A stretch of 39,380 nt of DNA from JAKFXL01 sp947085765 (GTDB lineage Bacteria; Pseudomonadota; Gammaproteobacteria; Tenderiales; Tenderiaceae): contig CAMTXZ010000143.1 of NCBI GenBank assembly GCA_947085765.1, forward strand, positions 1-39,380. The letters are read 5' to 3'. Both the position numbers and the translations under genes were made by a program. The notes below the pieces were generated by a model. That model was not told the DNA's origin. It searched no databases and saw only the letters and a program-made list of their open reading frames with translations. Below are positions 22,492 through 31,508 of the stretch, piece after piece (position 1 is the stretch's first letter; each line of letters opens with the position of its first letter).

Positions 22492-23550
22492 ATGAATAAC
22501 CCTCTGGATTCAAAAAATAAAACCTCTTTGAGCTACCGTGATGCCGGCGTCGACATCGATGCTGGAGACGCCCTGGTGGAGGCGATCAAACCCGTTGCCG
22601 CCCGCACTCGCCGTCCCGGCGTGCTGTCAGGGCTGGGGGGCTTTGGCGCCATGTTTGAGCTGCCTGTGGATCGCTACCGCCAGCCGGTGCTGGTCTCCGG
22701 CACCGACGGTGTTGGCACCAAACTGAAGCTGGCGATGGAGATGAATAAACACGACACCATCGGCGTCGACCTTGTTGCCATGTGTGTCAACGACTTGATC
22801 GTACAGGGTGCCGAGCCGCTCTTTTTCCTCGACTACTACGCTACCGGCAAACTCAGCGTGGCCAATGCCAGCGCCGTGGTCCAGGGGATCGGCGATGGCT
22901 GTGTGCAGGCGGGCTGCGCGCTGATCGGTGGTGAAACGGCCGAAATGCCCGGCATGTATCACGGTGAGGATTACGATCTGGCCGGTTTCTGTGTCGGCGT
23001 GGTCGAGAAGGACAAGATCATTGATGGCAGCAAGGTCAAACCCGGCGACGCCATCGTCGGCATCGCCTCTTCCGGCCCCCACTCCAACGGCTACTCACTG
23101 GTGCGCAAGATCATCGAGGTCAGCGGCGCCAAGCTGAGCGACCCGTTTGACCAGAGCAGCCTGGGCGAAACCCTGCTGATACCCACCCGCATCTACATCA
23201 AACCGCTGCTGGATCTGCTCACCAAGGTGGACGTACACGCCATGGCCCACATCACCGGCGGCGGCCTGCTGGAGAACATCCCACGCGTCCTGCCCGAAGG
23301 GTGCATGGCGGCCCTTGCCAGCGATGACTGGCAGCGCCCGGCGATCTTCGATTGGTTACAGGAACAGGGCAACGTCACGGATGAGGAGATGCATCGCACC
23401 TTCAATTGCGGCATCGGCATGACCGTGGTTATCGCCGCCGCCGATATCGAGGCTACCCTGGCGTGCCTGCGCCAGCATGGCGAGACCGCCTGGCACATTG
23501 GCTCTATCAAGGACGCCGCCGACAGCGACCGCCTCGTTGTCATCCAATAA
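22492..23550 (+). CDS. purM: Phosphoribosylformylglycinamidine cyclo-ligase
   Basis: A 352-aa cytoplasmic enzyme (AIR synthetase) of purine biosynthesis, converting FGAM to AIR with ATP. Signatures: SLSYRDAGVDIDAGDALVE near the N-terminus, VSGTDGVGTKLKLA, GVDLVAMCVNDLIVQGAEPL, GGETAEMPGMY, SSGPHSNGYSLVR and HITGGGLLENIPRVL. The start is uncertain: ATG 22492 leaves a tail close to the usual family length, while ATG 22471 adds seven residues; neither has a clear ribosome site. Its TAA overlaps the purN ATG by one base (TAATG), so purM and purN are coupled. Confidence 0.96.
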   Translation: MNNPLDSKNKTSLSYRDAGVDIDAGDALVEAIKPVAARTRRPGVLSGLGGFGAMFELPVDRYRQPVLVSGTDGVGTKLKLAMEMNKHDTIGVDLVAMCVNDLIVQGAEPLFFLDYYATGKLSVANASAVVQGIGDGCVQAGCALIGGETAEMPGMYHGEDYDLAGFCVGVVEKDKIIDGSKVKPGDAIVGIASSGPHSNGYSLVRKIIEVSGAKLSDPFDQSSLGETLLIPTRIYIKPLLDLLTKVDVHAMAHITGGGLLENIPRVLPEGCMAALASDDWQRPAIFDWLQEQGNVTDEEMHRTFNCGIGMTVVIAAADIEATLACLRQHGETAWHIGSIKDAADSDRLVVIQ

Positions 23551-24206
23551 TGGCAGTCACTGCATCGCCGTTGCCGCTAGTGGTTCTGCTATCGGGCAAC
23601 GGCAGCAACCTCCAGGCCATCATGGACGGCTGTGCCAGCGGTGAGATCAACGGCGAAATACGTGCAGTAATCAGCAATCGCCCCGCCGCCTACGGCCTGG
23701 AACGCGCCCGCGCTGCCAACATCGCCACCCACGTGATTGACCATCGTGAGTTTCAGGAACGGCGCAGCTTTGAGATCGAACTGGAACGACTGATCGACAG
23801 CCATAACCCGGCGCTGATAGTGCTGGCTGGTTTTATGCGCATTTTGACACCGACGTTTGTCGACCACTACCTCGGTCGCCTCATCAACGTCCACCCCTCC
23901 CTATTGCCCAACCTGCAGGGGCTTGCCACCCACCAACGCGCCCTTGATTCTGGCGCCAAAGAGCATGGGGTGAGTGTCCATTTTGTAACACCCGAGCTGG
24001 ATGCCGGCCCCGTTATTATCCGCGCCACGGTGCCTGTACTCAGCAGTGATGATGCACAGAGCCTGGCCCAGCGAGTTCTAACCCAGGAGCATCTCATCTA
24101 TCCCAAGGCCATCAAGTGGTATGCTGAGGGGCGCCTCTGCCTGAAAAACGGCCAAGCACTGCTCGACAACCAACCGATTGCGCAGCTGGAGAAACTTTTA
24201 TCATGA
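23550..24206 (+). CDS. purN: Phosphoribosylglycinamide formyltransferase (10-formyl-THF)
   Basis: A 218-aa enzyme that transfers a formyl group from 10-formyltetrahydrofolate to GAR in purine synthesis. Seen are the substrate loop LLSGNGSNLQAIMD, LAGFMRILTP, and the catalytic residues in INVHPSLLP (Asn and His), HGVSVHFVTPELDAGPVI (His and Asp). The start overlaps the purM stop by one base, which fixes it; a longer frame runs back into purM without support. Its TGA overlaps the ATG of the DUF3108 gene (ATGA), forming a three-gene operon. Confidence 0.96.
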   Translation: MAVTASPLPLVVLLSGNGSNLQAIMDGCASGEINGEIRAVISNRPAAYGLERARAANIATHVIDHREFQERRSFEIELERLIDSHNPALIVLAGFMRILTPTFVDHYLGRLINVHPSLLPNLQGLATHQRALDSGAKEHGVSVHFVTPELDAGPVIIRATVPVLSSDDAQSLAQRVLTQEHLIYPKAIKWYAEGRLCLKNGQALLDNQPIAQLEKLLS

Positions 24207-24955
24207 AGCCCCGATTACAAACACTCCTGGTTCTCTGCGGGCTGACCCTGTTGGGCGCACACGGCACCGGCCATGCCGCCGGACTACCCGAAAAATTTGA
24301 GGCTACTTACAGCCTGAGCGTCGGCCCCCTAACCCTCGCCGAGATGACCCGCAAGCTCTATCCCAAAGGGGATGGCACCTATATATATGAGTCCCACTCC
24401 AAGCCGCTCGGCTACGCCCGCTGGTTCACCAAAACAACCCTGGTAGAACGCAGCGAATGGCGCTACGAGAACCAACAGCTGCGCCCTCTCACCTACTCCT
24501 ACGATCGCAGCGGCGACAGTGACAAGGAGCGCCACGTTAAGTTGCTTTTTGACTGGCAGAAGGGCCAGGTTACCAACATCATCAACAAAGACCCGTGGAA
24601 GATGGAGCTGCCCGCAGGTACGCAGGACAAACTGCTCTACCAGCTTGCGCTGGTAAATGACTTGCAACAGGGGAAACGTACCAAACTGGAGTACAACGTC
24701 GCCGATGGCGGCACGGCAAAGATCACAAAATTTGAGATCGTCGGTGAAGAGCGGATCAAAACCAGTATGGGCGAATTCGACACGCTTAAACTACAGACAA
24801 CAGGCACACGCACCACCACGCTCTGGTGCGCCAAGGCCCTTAATTTTTTGCCTATTCTAATCGAACAACATGACGATAGGGGGAGTGCAGTGCTGAAATT
24901 GATCAACCTCTCAGGAATCCCCATCCCCACGCCAGAAGCCAGCAAAAAAGAGTAA
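24203..24955 (+). CDS. DUF3108 exported protein
   Basis: A 250-aa protein with a signal peptide (cleavage likely after GHAA, about residue 26), hence periplasmic or envelope. It matches DUF3108, a family of unknown function that commonly follows purM-purN in gammaproteobacteria. Typical family text is FEATYSLSVGPLTLAEMTRKL, then the QDKLLYQLAL segment and the closing LPILIEQHD. It is last in the purM operon, before a perfect 15-bp hairpin. No catalytic residues are evident. Confidence 0.88.
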   Translation: MKPRLQTLLVLCGLTLLGAHGTGHAAGLPEKFEATYSLSVGPLTLAEMTRKLYPKGDGTYIYESHSKPLGYARWFTKTTLVERSEWRYENQQLRPLTYSYDRSGDSDKERHVKLLFDWQKGQVTNIINKDPWKMELPAGTQDKLLYQLALVNDLQQGKRTKLEYNVADGGTAKITKFEIVGEERIKTSMGEFDTLKLQTTGTRTTTLWCAKALNFLPILIEQHDDRGSAVLKLINLSGIPIPTPEASKKE

Positions 24956-24964
24956 GAACACCAC

Positions 24965-25003
24965 CCGCTGTGGCAGGGCAAGCCCTGCCACAGCGGCCTT
25001 TTA
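24965..25003 (+). terminator. Rho-independent terminator of the purM operon
   Basis: A perfect 15-bp stem (24965-24979 with 24982-24996) closes on an AA loop and is followed by CCTTTT. It lies between the DUF3108 gene and convergent dcd and may also stop dcd transcripts, though without a T-run on that side. Confidence 0.85.
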
Positions 25004-25017
25004 AGGAGGTGCGTGAA

Positions 25018-25584
25018 TTAGGTGCGCGGCAGGGTCACACCCGTCTGCCCCTGGTACTTGCCACCACGATCACCATAAGAGGTTTCACAAATCTCATCCG
25101 ATTCAAAGAAGAGCATCTGCGCCACCCCTTCATTGGCGTAGATTTTGGCCGGTAGTGGCGAGGTGTTGGAAAACTCCAGAGTCACGTGCCCCTCCCACTC
25201 CGGCTCCAGCGGCGTGACGTTGACGATAATACCGCAACGGGCGTAGGTCGATTTGCCAAGACAGATGGTCAGCACACTGCGGGGAATACGAAAATACTCC
25301 ACCGTGCGCGCCAAGGCAAAAGAGTTGGGCGGAATGATGCAGACATCCGACTTCACATCAACAAAGCTATTACTGTCGAAGTTTTTAGGATCGACGATGG
25401 CGGAGTTGATGTTGGTAAAAATTTTAAACTCATTGGAACAACGGACATCGTAGCCATAGCTGGAGGTGCCGTAGGAGATCACCCGCCCCTGCGCATTTTC
25501 CCGCACCTGTCCCGGCTCAAACGGGTCAATCATTCCGTTCTGCTCCGCCATGCGGCGAATCCACTTATCCGACTTAATACTCAT
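25018..25584 (-). CDS. dcd: dCTP deaminase
   Basis: A 188-aa trimeric enzyme converting dCTP to dUTP, the main route to dTMP in many Gram-negative bacteria. Seen are SYGYDVRCSNEFKIF, the GKSTYARCGIIVNVTPLEPEWEGHVTLEF block (contains the catalytic Arg and Glu; only the motif name is quoted here), and the C-terminal KYQGQTGVTLPRT nucleotide lid. The start MSIKSDKWIRRMAEQ at 25584 is the conserved family N-terminus; an upstream extension of 20 residues has no support. It lies 83 bp downstream of apbC on the same strand. Confidence 0.95.
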   Translation of the reverse strand: MSIKSDKWIRRMAEQNGMIDPFEPGQVRENAQGRVISYGTSSYGYDVRCSNEFKIFTNINSAIVDPKNFDSNSFVDVKSDVCIIPPNSFALARTVEYFRIPRSVLTICLGKSTYARCGIIVNVTPLEPEWEGHVTLEFSNTSPLPAKIYANEGVAQMLFFESDEICETSYGDRGGKYQGQTGVTLPRT

Positions 25585-25667
25585 AGCTGAAAAATCCGGT
25601 TGACTGGCCAAAGAAGCGCCACATTGTAGAGAGATTGGCGGCAACAGTCACCTGATGCCGCCCGCCA

Positions 25668-26759
25668 TCAGCTGTTTTGAATGACAATATTGGGGAATTT
25701 GTGACTGAAGTCCTTGGCCTTTTTGGCCAGCTTAGCCGCCACCTTGCGGGCAATCTCACAATAGGCTTGCGCAATTTTACCCTCGGGATCGGCCACCACA
25801 CTGGGCCTGCCGCTATCGGCATTCTCACGAATGGAGATATCCAGCGGCAGCGAACCCAGCAGCTCAATGCCATACTCCTCGGCCATACGGGCACCACCAC
25901 CGTTGCCAAAGATATGCTCCTCATGACCGCAGCTGCTACAGATATGAGTGCTCATATTCTCGACAATGCCAAGCACATTCACATCCACCTTTTCAAACAT
26001 CTTTAACCCTTTGCGGGCATCCAGCAGGGCAATGTCCTGAGGTGTTGTGACAATCACCGCACCACTGACCGGGATCTTCTGCGACAGTGTCAGCTGCACA
26101 TCGCCAGTTCCGGGTGGCAGGTCGATCACCAGATAGTCAAGGTCGTGCCAGTTGGTCTCACGCAGCAACTGCTCCAGCGCCTGGGTCACCATCGGACCAC
26201 GCCAGATCATCGGTGAATCCACATCGATGAGATAACCGATCGACATGGACTGAATGCCATAATTCTCCAGCGGCTCCATGCTTTTGCCATCTTTGGAGTC
26301 AGGACGACTGCTGATACCCAGCATCTGCGGCTGGCTCGGACCATATATATCCGCATCCAATATTCCGACCCGCGCCCCTTCATGGGCCAGCGCCAAGGCC
26401 AGATTTACCGCCGTTGTCGACTTCCCCACCCCGCCCTTGCCAGAGGCAACAGCAATGATGTTTTTGACGTTATCCATCAACTTCACGCCACGCTGTACCG
26501 AACGCGCCGACACCTCATGGGTAATTGAGACAGTAATCTTGCCACCCCCGGCAACCTCCGCAATGGCAGACTCAAGCTGCTGACTAAGGGTCGCCACATA
26601 CCCCTTTGCGGGATAAGGCATCACTACTGTTACGTGGATGTTGCCCGCTTCCGAGACAATCTCTTTCACCGCGCCCGCACTTATCAGGTCCTGACCAAGA
26701 TACGGATCGATTACTTTCTTAATGGCCTCTTCTACCACCAGTCGCGCAATTCCAGACAT
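25668..26759 (-). CDS. apbC: Iron-sulfur cluster carrier ATPase ApbC/Mrp
   Basis: A 363-aa P-loop ATPase that binds and transfers Fe-S clusters to apo-proteins. The deviant Walker A GKGGVGKST is at residues 107-115, followed by ILDADIYGPSQPQMLG, LVIDLPPGTGD, and the metal-binding CSSCGHEEHIFG. The N-terminal 90 residues form the MIP18-like domain usual in this subfamily. GAGGAG lies about 9 nt before the ATG. dcd follows downstream; metG is divergent about 1.3 kb away with an unrelated gene between, whereas in many gammaproteobacteria the two are direct neighbours. Confidence 0.95.
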   Translation of the reverse strand: MSGIARLVVEEAIKKVIDPYLGQDLISAGAVKEIVSEAGNIHVTVVMPYPAKGYVATLSQQLESAIAEVAGGGKITVSITHEVSARSVQRGVKLMDNVKNIIAVASGKGGVGKSTTAVNLALALAHEGARVGILDADIYGPSQPQMLGISSRPDSKDGKSMEPLENYGIQSMSIGYLIDVDSPMIWRGPMVTQALEQLLRETNWHDLDYLVIDLPPGTGDVQLTLSQKIPVSGAVIVTTPQDIALLDARKGLKMFEKVDVNVLGIVENMSTHICSSCGHEEHIFGNGGGARMAEEYGIELLGSLPLDISIRENADSGRPSVVADPEGKIAQAYCEIARKVAAKLAKKAKDFSHKFPNIVIQNS

Positions 26760-27016
26760 GCCACTTGCTCCTCAATTAAATACACTCTAAATCAAGATAA
26801 CATCCTAATTTTGTCAGCTATAATAACGGAGTCTGCATAGCTAAAACAGCATAAGAACCTCGAGTGTTAATTGTGGGTAAATTGTACTGCCTGATATGTC
26901 CACACTCATAATTACACTACTCTCGCGGACTTGAAGCGTAAGTAAAATCATGTTATTCATGACAAGTGATGGGTTGTGTGGCAATCAATACATTCAGCAA
27001 TGGAGCCAGGGGGCAC

Positions 27017-27982
27017 ATGGAAAATCAACATATAAAATCGTTGCAACGAAGGGTGTCGGTTACGGCGCTCCTGCTGGCACTTGGTGGCATCATGCCAGCA
27101 GCTAATGCCGAGCTTGCGTTGAATTTTGAGCGTTCCGAGCTCAACCCTAAGGTACAAGTACTTAAGGTGTTCATAAATTGCCACCAGAACAACGCGCCAG
27201 AAGACTGTTTGCGGATGAATACGGGCAGGGATCCTGACCCCACCCCATTTCGAATGGAGCTTATAAATGAGATAGCTACTGGCCGCTATTATTACCACGT
27301 ATTAATTGGCGATAAAGACCTGCCTGACGCTCCCACCTCGTTTTCCCAGGAGTATTACGTCGCCGTTGCTGGCGGCGCTGAATGGTTTCCTACTTTTCCA
27401 CAAAATGTCAGTACTGGTAACTTTAATGGTGGCTTTGATGCCACGCCTTTCTCTACATCATGGTCAAAACCCTTCGTCAGTCCACTGGCGGACACCAACA
27501 TCAGCGTCAATGACAGCGGTGCTGGCAGTGGCACCGGTAGACCAGACCGCGTCGTCTTCAACCAAGTAATACGGGGTCCTGGCTTTATAGAAACGATTAA
27601 AAAAGCCAACATTGATAACAAACCCAAAATTACCCAAACCATCAACGAGGAGGGTATCTCAAGCAACTTTGTGCTTGACATGAGTACGCTCAGTTATTAC
27701 GGTGCCGCCTCCCTGGTCACCGGCGCACCTCTAACCAACACCTTGCAGGTGACTGATATGCAAACAGGGGAAATACTCGTCAATTTTGACAACATTACCA
27801 GCAGCCAGAGACCCAACATAAACGCTGGTAAGTATATCTATAATTCTGGTATCGGCCCTGGCGGCAGTAACGGCACCTATACTTACGAAACAGCCACCTA
27901 CGCCCTCCACGAGACCAAGTGGTTTAACTTTTGGGACAAAAACGCCAACATCTCAAACGGTGAACCGATCCCGAACTTCTAA
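27017..27982 (+). CDS. Unrecognised exported protein
   Basis: A 321-aa protein not assigned to any family. The start at 27017 has AGGGGG 3-8 nt upstream and opens a signal peptide (LLLALGGIMPAANA, cleavage about residue 31), so it should be periplasmic or secreted. The mature part is Asn/Thr/Gly-rich with many predicted short beta segments, two Cys early (INCHQNNAPEDC) and no heme, metal or protease motif. It has its own 3' hairpin and stands alone between apbC and metG. Its base composition looks more AT-rich than the neighbours by eye. A surface or matrix protein is possible, but no function can be assigned. Confidence 0.8.
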   Translation: MENQHIKSLQRRVSVTALLLALGGIMPAANAELALNFERSELNPKVQVLKVFINCHQNNAPEDCLRMNTGRDPDPTPFRMELINEIATGRYYYHVLIGDKDLPDAPTSFSQEYYVAVAGGAEWFPTFPQNVSTGNFNGGFDATPFSTSWSKPFVSPLADTNISVNDSGAGSGTGRPDRVVFNQVIRGPGFIETIKKANIDNKPKITQTINEEGISSNFVLDMSTLSYYGAASLVTGAPLTNTLQVTDMQTGEILVNFDNITSSQRPNINAGKYIYNSGIGPGGSNGTYTYETATYALHETKWFNFWDKNANISNGEPIPNF

Positions 27983-27989
27983 CCACCCA

Positions 27990-28026
27990 AACACTCATGT
28001 TACCCGCATCGGGTAACATGAGTGTT
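27990..28026 (+). terminator. Long perfect hairpin after the exported-protein gene
   Basis: A perfect 17-bp stem (27990-28006 with 28010-28026) has a CAT loop and starts 8 bp after the stop codon. There is no proper T-run, so it may end transcription weakly or protect the mRNA 3' end. Confidence 0.7.
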
Positions 28027-28116
28027 GTAGTCCTCACCTTCAATCAGATCTCCCGAACGACCGAGTTGCGGTATACTTTCCTACTCTATTAACGTCGTCG
28101 AGAATACCGTCCTCCC

Positions 28117-30189
28117 ATGGCTGCACTACGCAAAATTCTGGTTACCAGCGCCCTCCCCTATGCCAACGGCTCTATCCATCTTGGCCATCTGGTGGAGTAC
28201 ATCCAAACTGACATCTGGGTCCGTTTCCAGAAGATGCGCGGTCATGAGTGTCACTATGTCTGTGCTGACGATACCCACGGCACCCCGATCATGTTGCGTG
28301 CCGAACAGGAAGGGATTACTCCTGAGGCATTGATCGAACGAGTCCATGGCGAGCATTTAGGTGACTTCACCGGCTTTAACATCGCCTTCGACAATTACTA
28401 CTCCACCAACTCAGAAGAGAACCGCGAACTCTCCCAGAATATCTATCGAAAGCTCAAGGCCGCTGGTCTCATCGACATTCGCACCATCGAGCAGCTCTAC
28501 GACCCACAAAAGCAGATGTTCCTACCGGACCGTTTCATCAAGGGCACCTGCCCCAAATGCAAAGCAGCGGACCAGTACGGCGACTCCTGCGAAGTCTGCG
28601 GCGCCACCTACGCCCCCACCGATTTGATCGACCCCTACTCCGCCGTCTCTGGTGCTACACCCGTTTTGAAAGAGTCAGAACACCATTTCTTCAAACTGGG
28701 CGAGTGTGAGGCGTTCCTCAAGCAGTGGCTATTGGAGAACAAACAACAGGCTCCGCTCCAGCCCGAGGCCACCAACAAGATCAGTGAGTGGTTTGAATCG
28801 GGACTCAAGGATTGGGATATCTCCCGCGACGCCCCCTACTTTGGTTTTGAAATCCCCGATGCACCGGGTAAATATTTCTACGTCTGGCTCGACGCCCCAA
28901 TCGGCTACATGGCCAGCTTCAAGAACCTCTGCGCCAAAAAAGGGTTGGACTTTGACAGCTACTGGCGCGAAGGCAGCGATGCCGAGATCTACCACTTCAT
29001 TGGTAAAGATATCCTCTATTTCCATGCCCTCTTCTGGCCGGCAACCCTGAAATTTTCCGGCTATCGCACCCCGACCAAGATCAACGTACACGGCTTTCTC
29101 ACCGTCAACGGTCAGAAGATGTCGAAGTCGCGCGGCACCTTTATTATGGCGCGCACCTACCTCAACCACCTCAATCCTGAGTATCTGCGTTACTACTTCG
29201 CCGCCAAGCTCAGTGATCGAATTGAGGACATCGATCTCAATCTTGAGGACTTCGCGGCCCGCGTCAACAGCAATCTGGTGGGCAAATACATCAACATCGC
29301 CTCGCGTTCTGCCGGTTTTCTCAAAAACCGTTTTGACGGCCAGCTCAGCGCCGAGCTGGATGACACCGGTGCCGCACTGCTGGCCGCTATTCAGGCCAAA
29401 CAGACCCAGATCGCCGAACTGTACGAGAACCGCCAGTTCAGCGAGACGATGCGTGAGATCATGGCGCTGGCCGATATCGCCAATGAGTATGTGGATGAGA
29501 CCAAACCCTGGATACTGGCCAAAGAGCCGGGCAAGGAGCAGGCACTGCACCAGGTCTGCACCACGCTCATCAACGCCTTTCGCCTGCTGACCCTCTATCT
29601 CAAACCGGTGCTGCCGCAACTGAGCAGCCAGGTAGAGGCTTTTTTGCGTATTGACCCGCTCCAGTGGAACGATGCCACCACCCTGCTGCTGGGGCGCGAG
29701 ATCAGCACCTACCAGCATCTGATGACACGTATCGAACCCAAACAGCTCGAGGCGCTGCTGGCAGAAAGTGCCACCACCCTCAAGCCGCAACCATCACCCA
29801 CCCGCCACGGCGAGGCGCAACAGAACAAAGAGAAAAAGATAGTGAAAGAAGAGAGCATCGAACAGATCAGTTACGACGATTTTGCCAAGGTTGATCTGCG
29901 CATCGCACGCATCGTCAAGGCCGAACATGTCGAAGGGGCCGACAAACTGTTACAGCTCACCCTCGACATCGGCGAAGAACAGACTCGCAACGTCTTTGCC
30001 GGGATCAAGTCTGCCTACACCCCGGAACAGCTCGAGGGCAAACTGACGGTGATGGTCGCCAATCTAGCGCCACGGCAGATGCGCTTTGGCCTTTCTGAGG
30101 GCATGGTATTGGCGGCTGGTCCGGGCGGCAAGGAGCTATGGATTCTGGAACCCAATGACGGCGCGCAACCCGGCATGAAGGTAAAATAA
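28117..30189 (+). CDS. metG: Methionyl-tRNA synthetase
   Basis: A 690-aa class I aminoacyl-tRNA synthetase charging tRNA-Met. The HIGH box appears as HLGH in PYANGSIHLGHLVEY (about residues 13-27), the zinc knuckle has cysteines at 145, 148, 158 and 161, and KMSKS is near residue 334. After the anticodon-binding helical domain and a charged linker (about 560-580), a C-terminal EMAPII-like tRNA-binding and dimerisation domain begins at about 590 (DDFAKVDLRIARI). Length is that of the long, dimeric type. The rsx operon follows in the same direction after about 180 bp. Confidence 0.98.
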   Translation: MAALRKILVTSALPYANGSIHLGHLVEYIQTDIWVRFQKMRGHECHYVCADDTHGTPIMLRAEQEGITPEALIERVHGEHLGDFTGFNIAFDNYYSTNSEENRELSQNIYRKLKAAGLIDIRTIEQLYDPQKQMFLPDRFIKGTCPKCKAADQYGDSCEVCGATYAPTDLIDPYSAVSGATPVLKESEHHFFKLGECEAFLKQWLLENKQQAPLQPEATNKISEWFESGLKDWDISRDAPYFGFEIPDAPGKYFYVWLDAPIGYMASFKNLCAKKGLDFDSYWREGSDAEIYHFIGKDILYFHALFWPATLKFSGYRTPTKINVHGFLTVNGQKMSKSRGTFIMARTYLNHLNPEYLRYYFAAKLSDRIEDIDLNLEDFAARVNSNLVGKYINIASRSAGFLKNRFDGQLSAELDDTGAALLAAIQAKQTQIAELYENRQFSETMREIMALADIANEYVDETKPWILAKEPGKEQALHQVCTTLINAFRLLTLYLKPVLPQLSSQVEAFLRIDPLQWNDATTLLLGREISTYQHLMTRIEPKQLEALLAESATTLKPQPSPTRHGEAQQNKEKKIVKEESIEQISYDDFAKVDLRIARIVKAEHVEGADKLLQLTLDIGEEQTRNVFAGIKSAYTPEQLEGKLTVMVANLAPRQMRFGLSEGMVLAAGPGGKELWILEPNDGAQPGMKVK

Positions 30190-30368
30190 CGGCAGGGGAA
30201 TCCACTGGAACAAGGCATGCCGCATATAATCAGAAGCAATATCATATATAAATTCAGTGTTGAATTTGTAATATAGGAAGCCTAGCATGGCCGCTCCTGG
30301 CCAGGCTGGTGCGCCAATCGTTACCATGCCCAGACAGACAGAACCAACCCACCAACCTGAAGATTGAG

Positions 30369-30950
30369 ATGACCGAATACGCACTGATACTTGTCAGCAC
30401 CGTGCTGGTAAACAACTTCGTCCTGGTAAAGTTCCTGGGCCTCTGCCCTTTTATGGGTGTCTCTAAAAAGCTCGAGACGGCAACCGGCATGGCGCTGGCG
30501 ACCACCTTTGTGCTCACCCTCTCATCGGTTTGTAGCTACCTTGCCAATACCTACCTGCTGGCGCCGCTGGGGCTGGAATACCTGCGCACCATCACCTTCA
30601 TCCTGGTGATCGCCGTAGTGGTGCAGTTCACCGAGATGGTGGTGCACAAAACCAGCCCCGTGCTCTACCAGGTGCTGGGGATTTTTCTGCCGCTCATCAC
30701 CACCAACTGTGCGGTATTGGGCGTAGCACTGCTCAACGTGCAGCAGGATTTCGGTTTTATCTCGTCTGCACTCTACGGTTTTGGTGCGGCGGTCGGTTTT
30801 TCCATGGTGCTGATCCTGTTTGCCGCGATGCGTGAGCGGATCATTGTCGCCGACGTGCCACTCCCCTTCCGCGGCCCCGCCATCGGTCTGATCACTGCCG
30901 GACTGATGTCGCTGGCGTTTATGGGTTTCTCTGGACTGGTGAAAGGCTAA
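30369..30950 (+). CDS. rsxA: Rsx/Rnf electron transport complex subunit A
   Basis: A 193-aa polytopic inner-membrane subunit of the ion-translocating ferredoxin:NAD oxidoreductase-type complex (Rnf; Rsx in E. coli). The start MTEYALILVSTVLVNNFVLVK is the conserved family N-terminus; a 20-residue extension upstream is unsupported. Other signatures are FLGLCPFMGVS and LITTNCAVLGVAL, the paired Cys segments shared with subunit E and with NqrE. Six hydrophobic helices are apparent. First gene of rsxABCDGE. Confidence 0.97.
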   Translation: MTEYALILVSTVLVNNFVLVKFLGLCPFMGVSKKLETATGMALATTFVLTLSSVCSYLANTYLLAPLGLEYLRTITFILVIAVVVQFTEMVVHKTSPVLYQVLGIFLPLITTNCAVLGVALLNVQQDFGFISSALYGFGAAVGFSMVLILFAAMRERIIVADVPLPFRGPAIGLITAGLMSLAFMGFSGLVKG

Positions 30951-30953
30951 ATC

Positions 30954-31508
30954 ATGTTAACCGCTGTACTGGCACTCACCGCCCTGGCCCTGGTCTTCGG
31001 CCTGCTGCTCGGCTTTGCCGCCGTCCGTTTTAAGGTTGAGGGCGATCCACTGGCTGAAAAGATCGACGCCCTGCTGCCGCAGACCCAGTGTGGCCAGTGT
31101 GGCTTCCCCGGCTGCCGCCCCTACGCCGAGGCGATGGCCAAGGGTGAGGCGGATATCAACCGCTGTCCGCCGGGCGGCCAGACCACCATCATCTCCCTGG
31201 CGGACCTGTTGGGCCGTGAGCCGATCCCGCTTGATGCCGAGGTTGGCGAAGAGAAGCCAAAGATGGTCGCCATCATCGACGAAAACATCTGCATCGGCTG
31301 CACCCTCTGCATCCAGGCCTGTCCGGTCGATGCGATCCTCGGCGCCGCCAAACAGATGCATACCATTATCGAGGCCGAATGCACTGGCTGCGAACTCTGC
31401 CTGGAGCCGTGCCCGGTTGACTGCATCACCATGGAGGTAGTGCCACAGGAGATCTTCAACTGGAAATGGCCCTATCCAGAACAACAGACCGAGGCCAACA
31501 AGGCATGA
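30954..31508 (+). CDS. rsxB: Rsx/Rnf electron transport complex subunit B
   Basis: A 184-aa membrane-anchored iron-sulfur protein. An N-terminal hydrophobic helix (about residues 1-25) is followed by a 4Fe-4S domain with CGQCGFPGC and a later Cys (NRCPPGG). Two ferredoxin-type clusters come next: CIGCTLCIQACPVDAI and CTGCELCLEPCPVDCI. It is the electron entry module, passing electrons from a reduced carrier toward the membrane flavins. It begins 3 nt after rsxA and overlaps rsxC by ATGA. Confidence 0.97.
   Translation: MLTAVLALTALALVFGLLLGFAAVRFKVEGDPLAEKIDALLPQTQCGQCGFPGCRPYAEAMAKGEADINRCPPGGQTTIISLADLLGREPIPLDAEVGEEKPKMVAIIDENICIGCTLCIQACPVDAILGAAKQMHTIIEAECTGCELCLEPCPVDCITMEVVPQEIFNWKWPYPEQQTEANKA

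Noticed and set aside
28729..29790. A 353-codon open frame antisense to metG, and similar frames antisense to rsxD and purM
   Set aside because: All are shadows of well-identified genes, without ribosome sites or recognisable domains.
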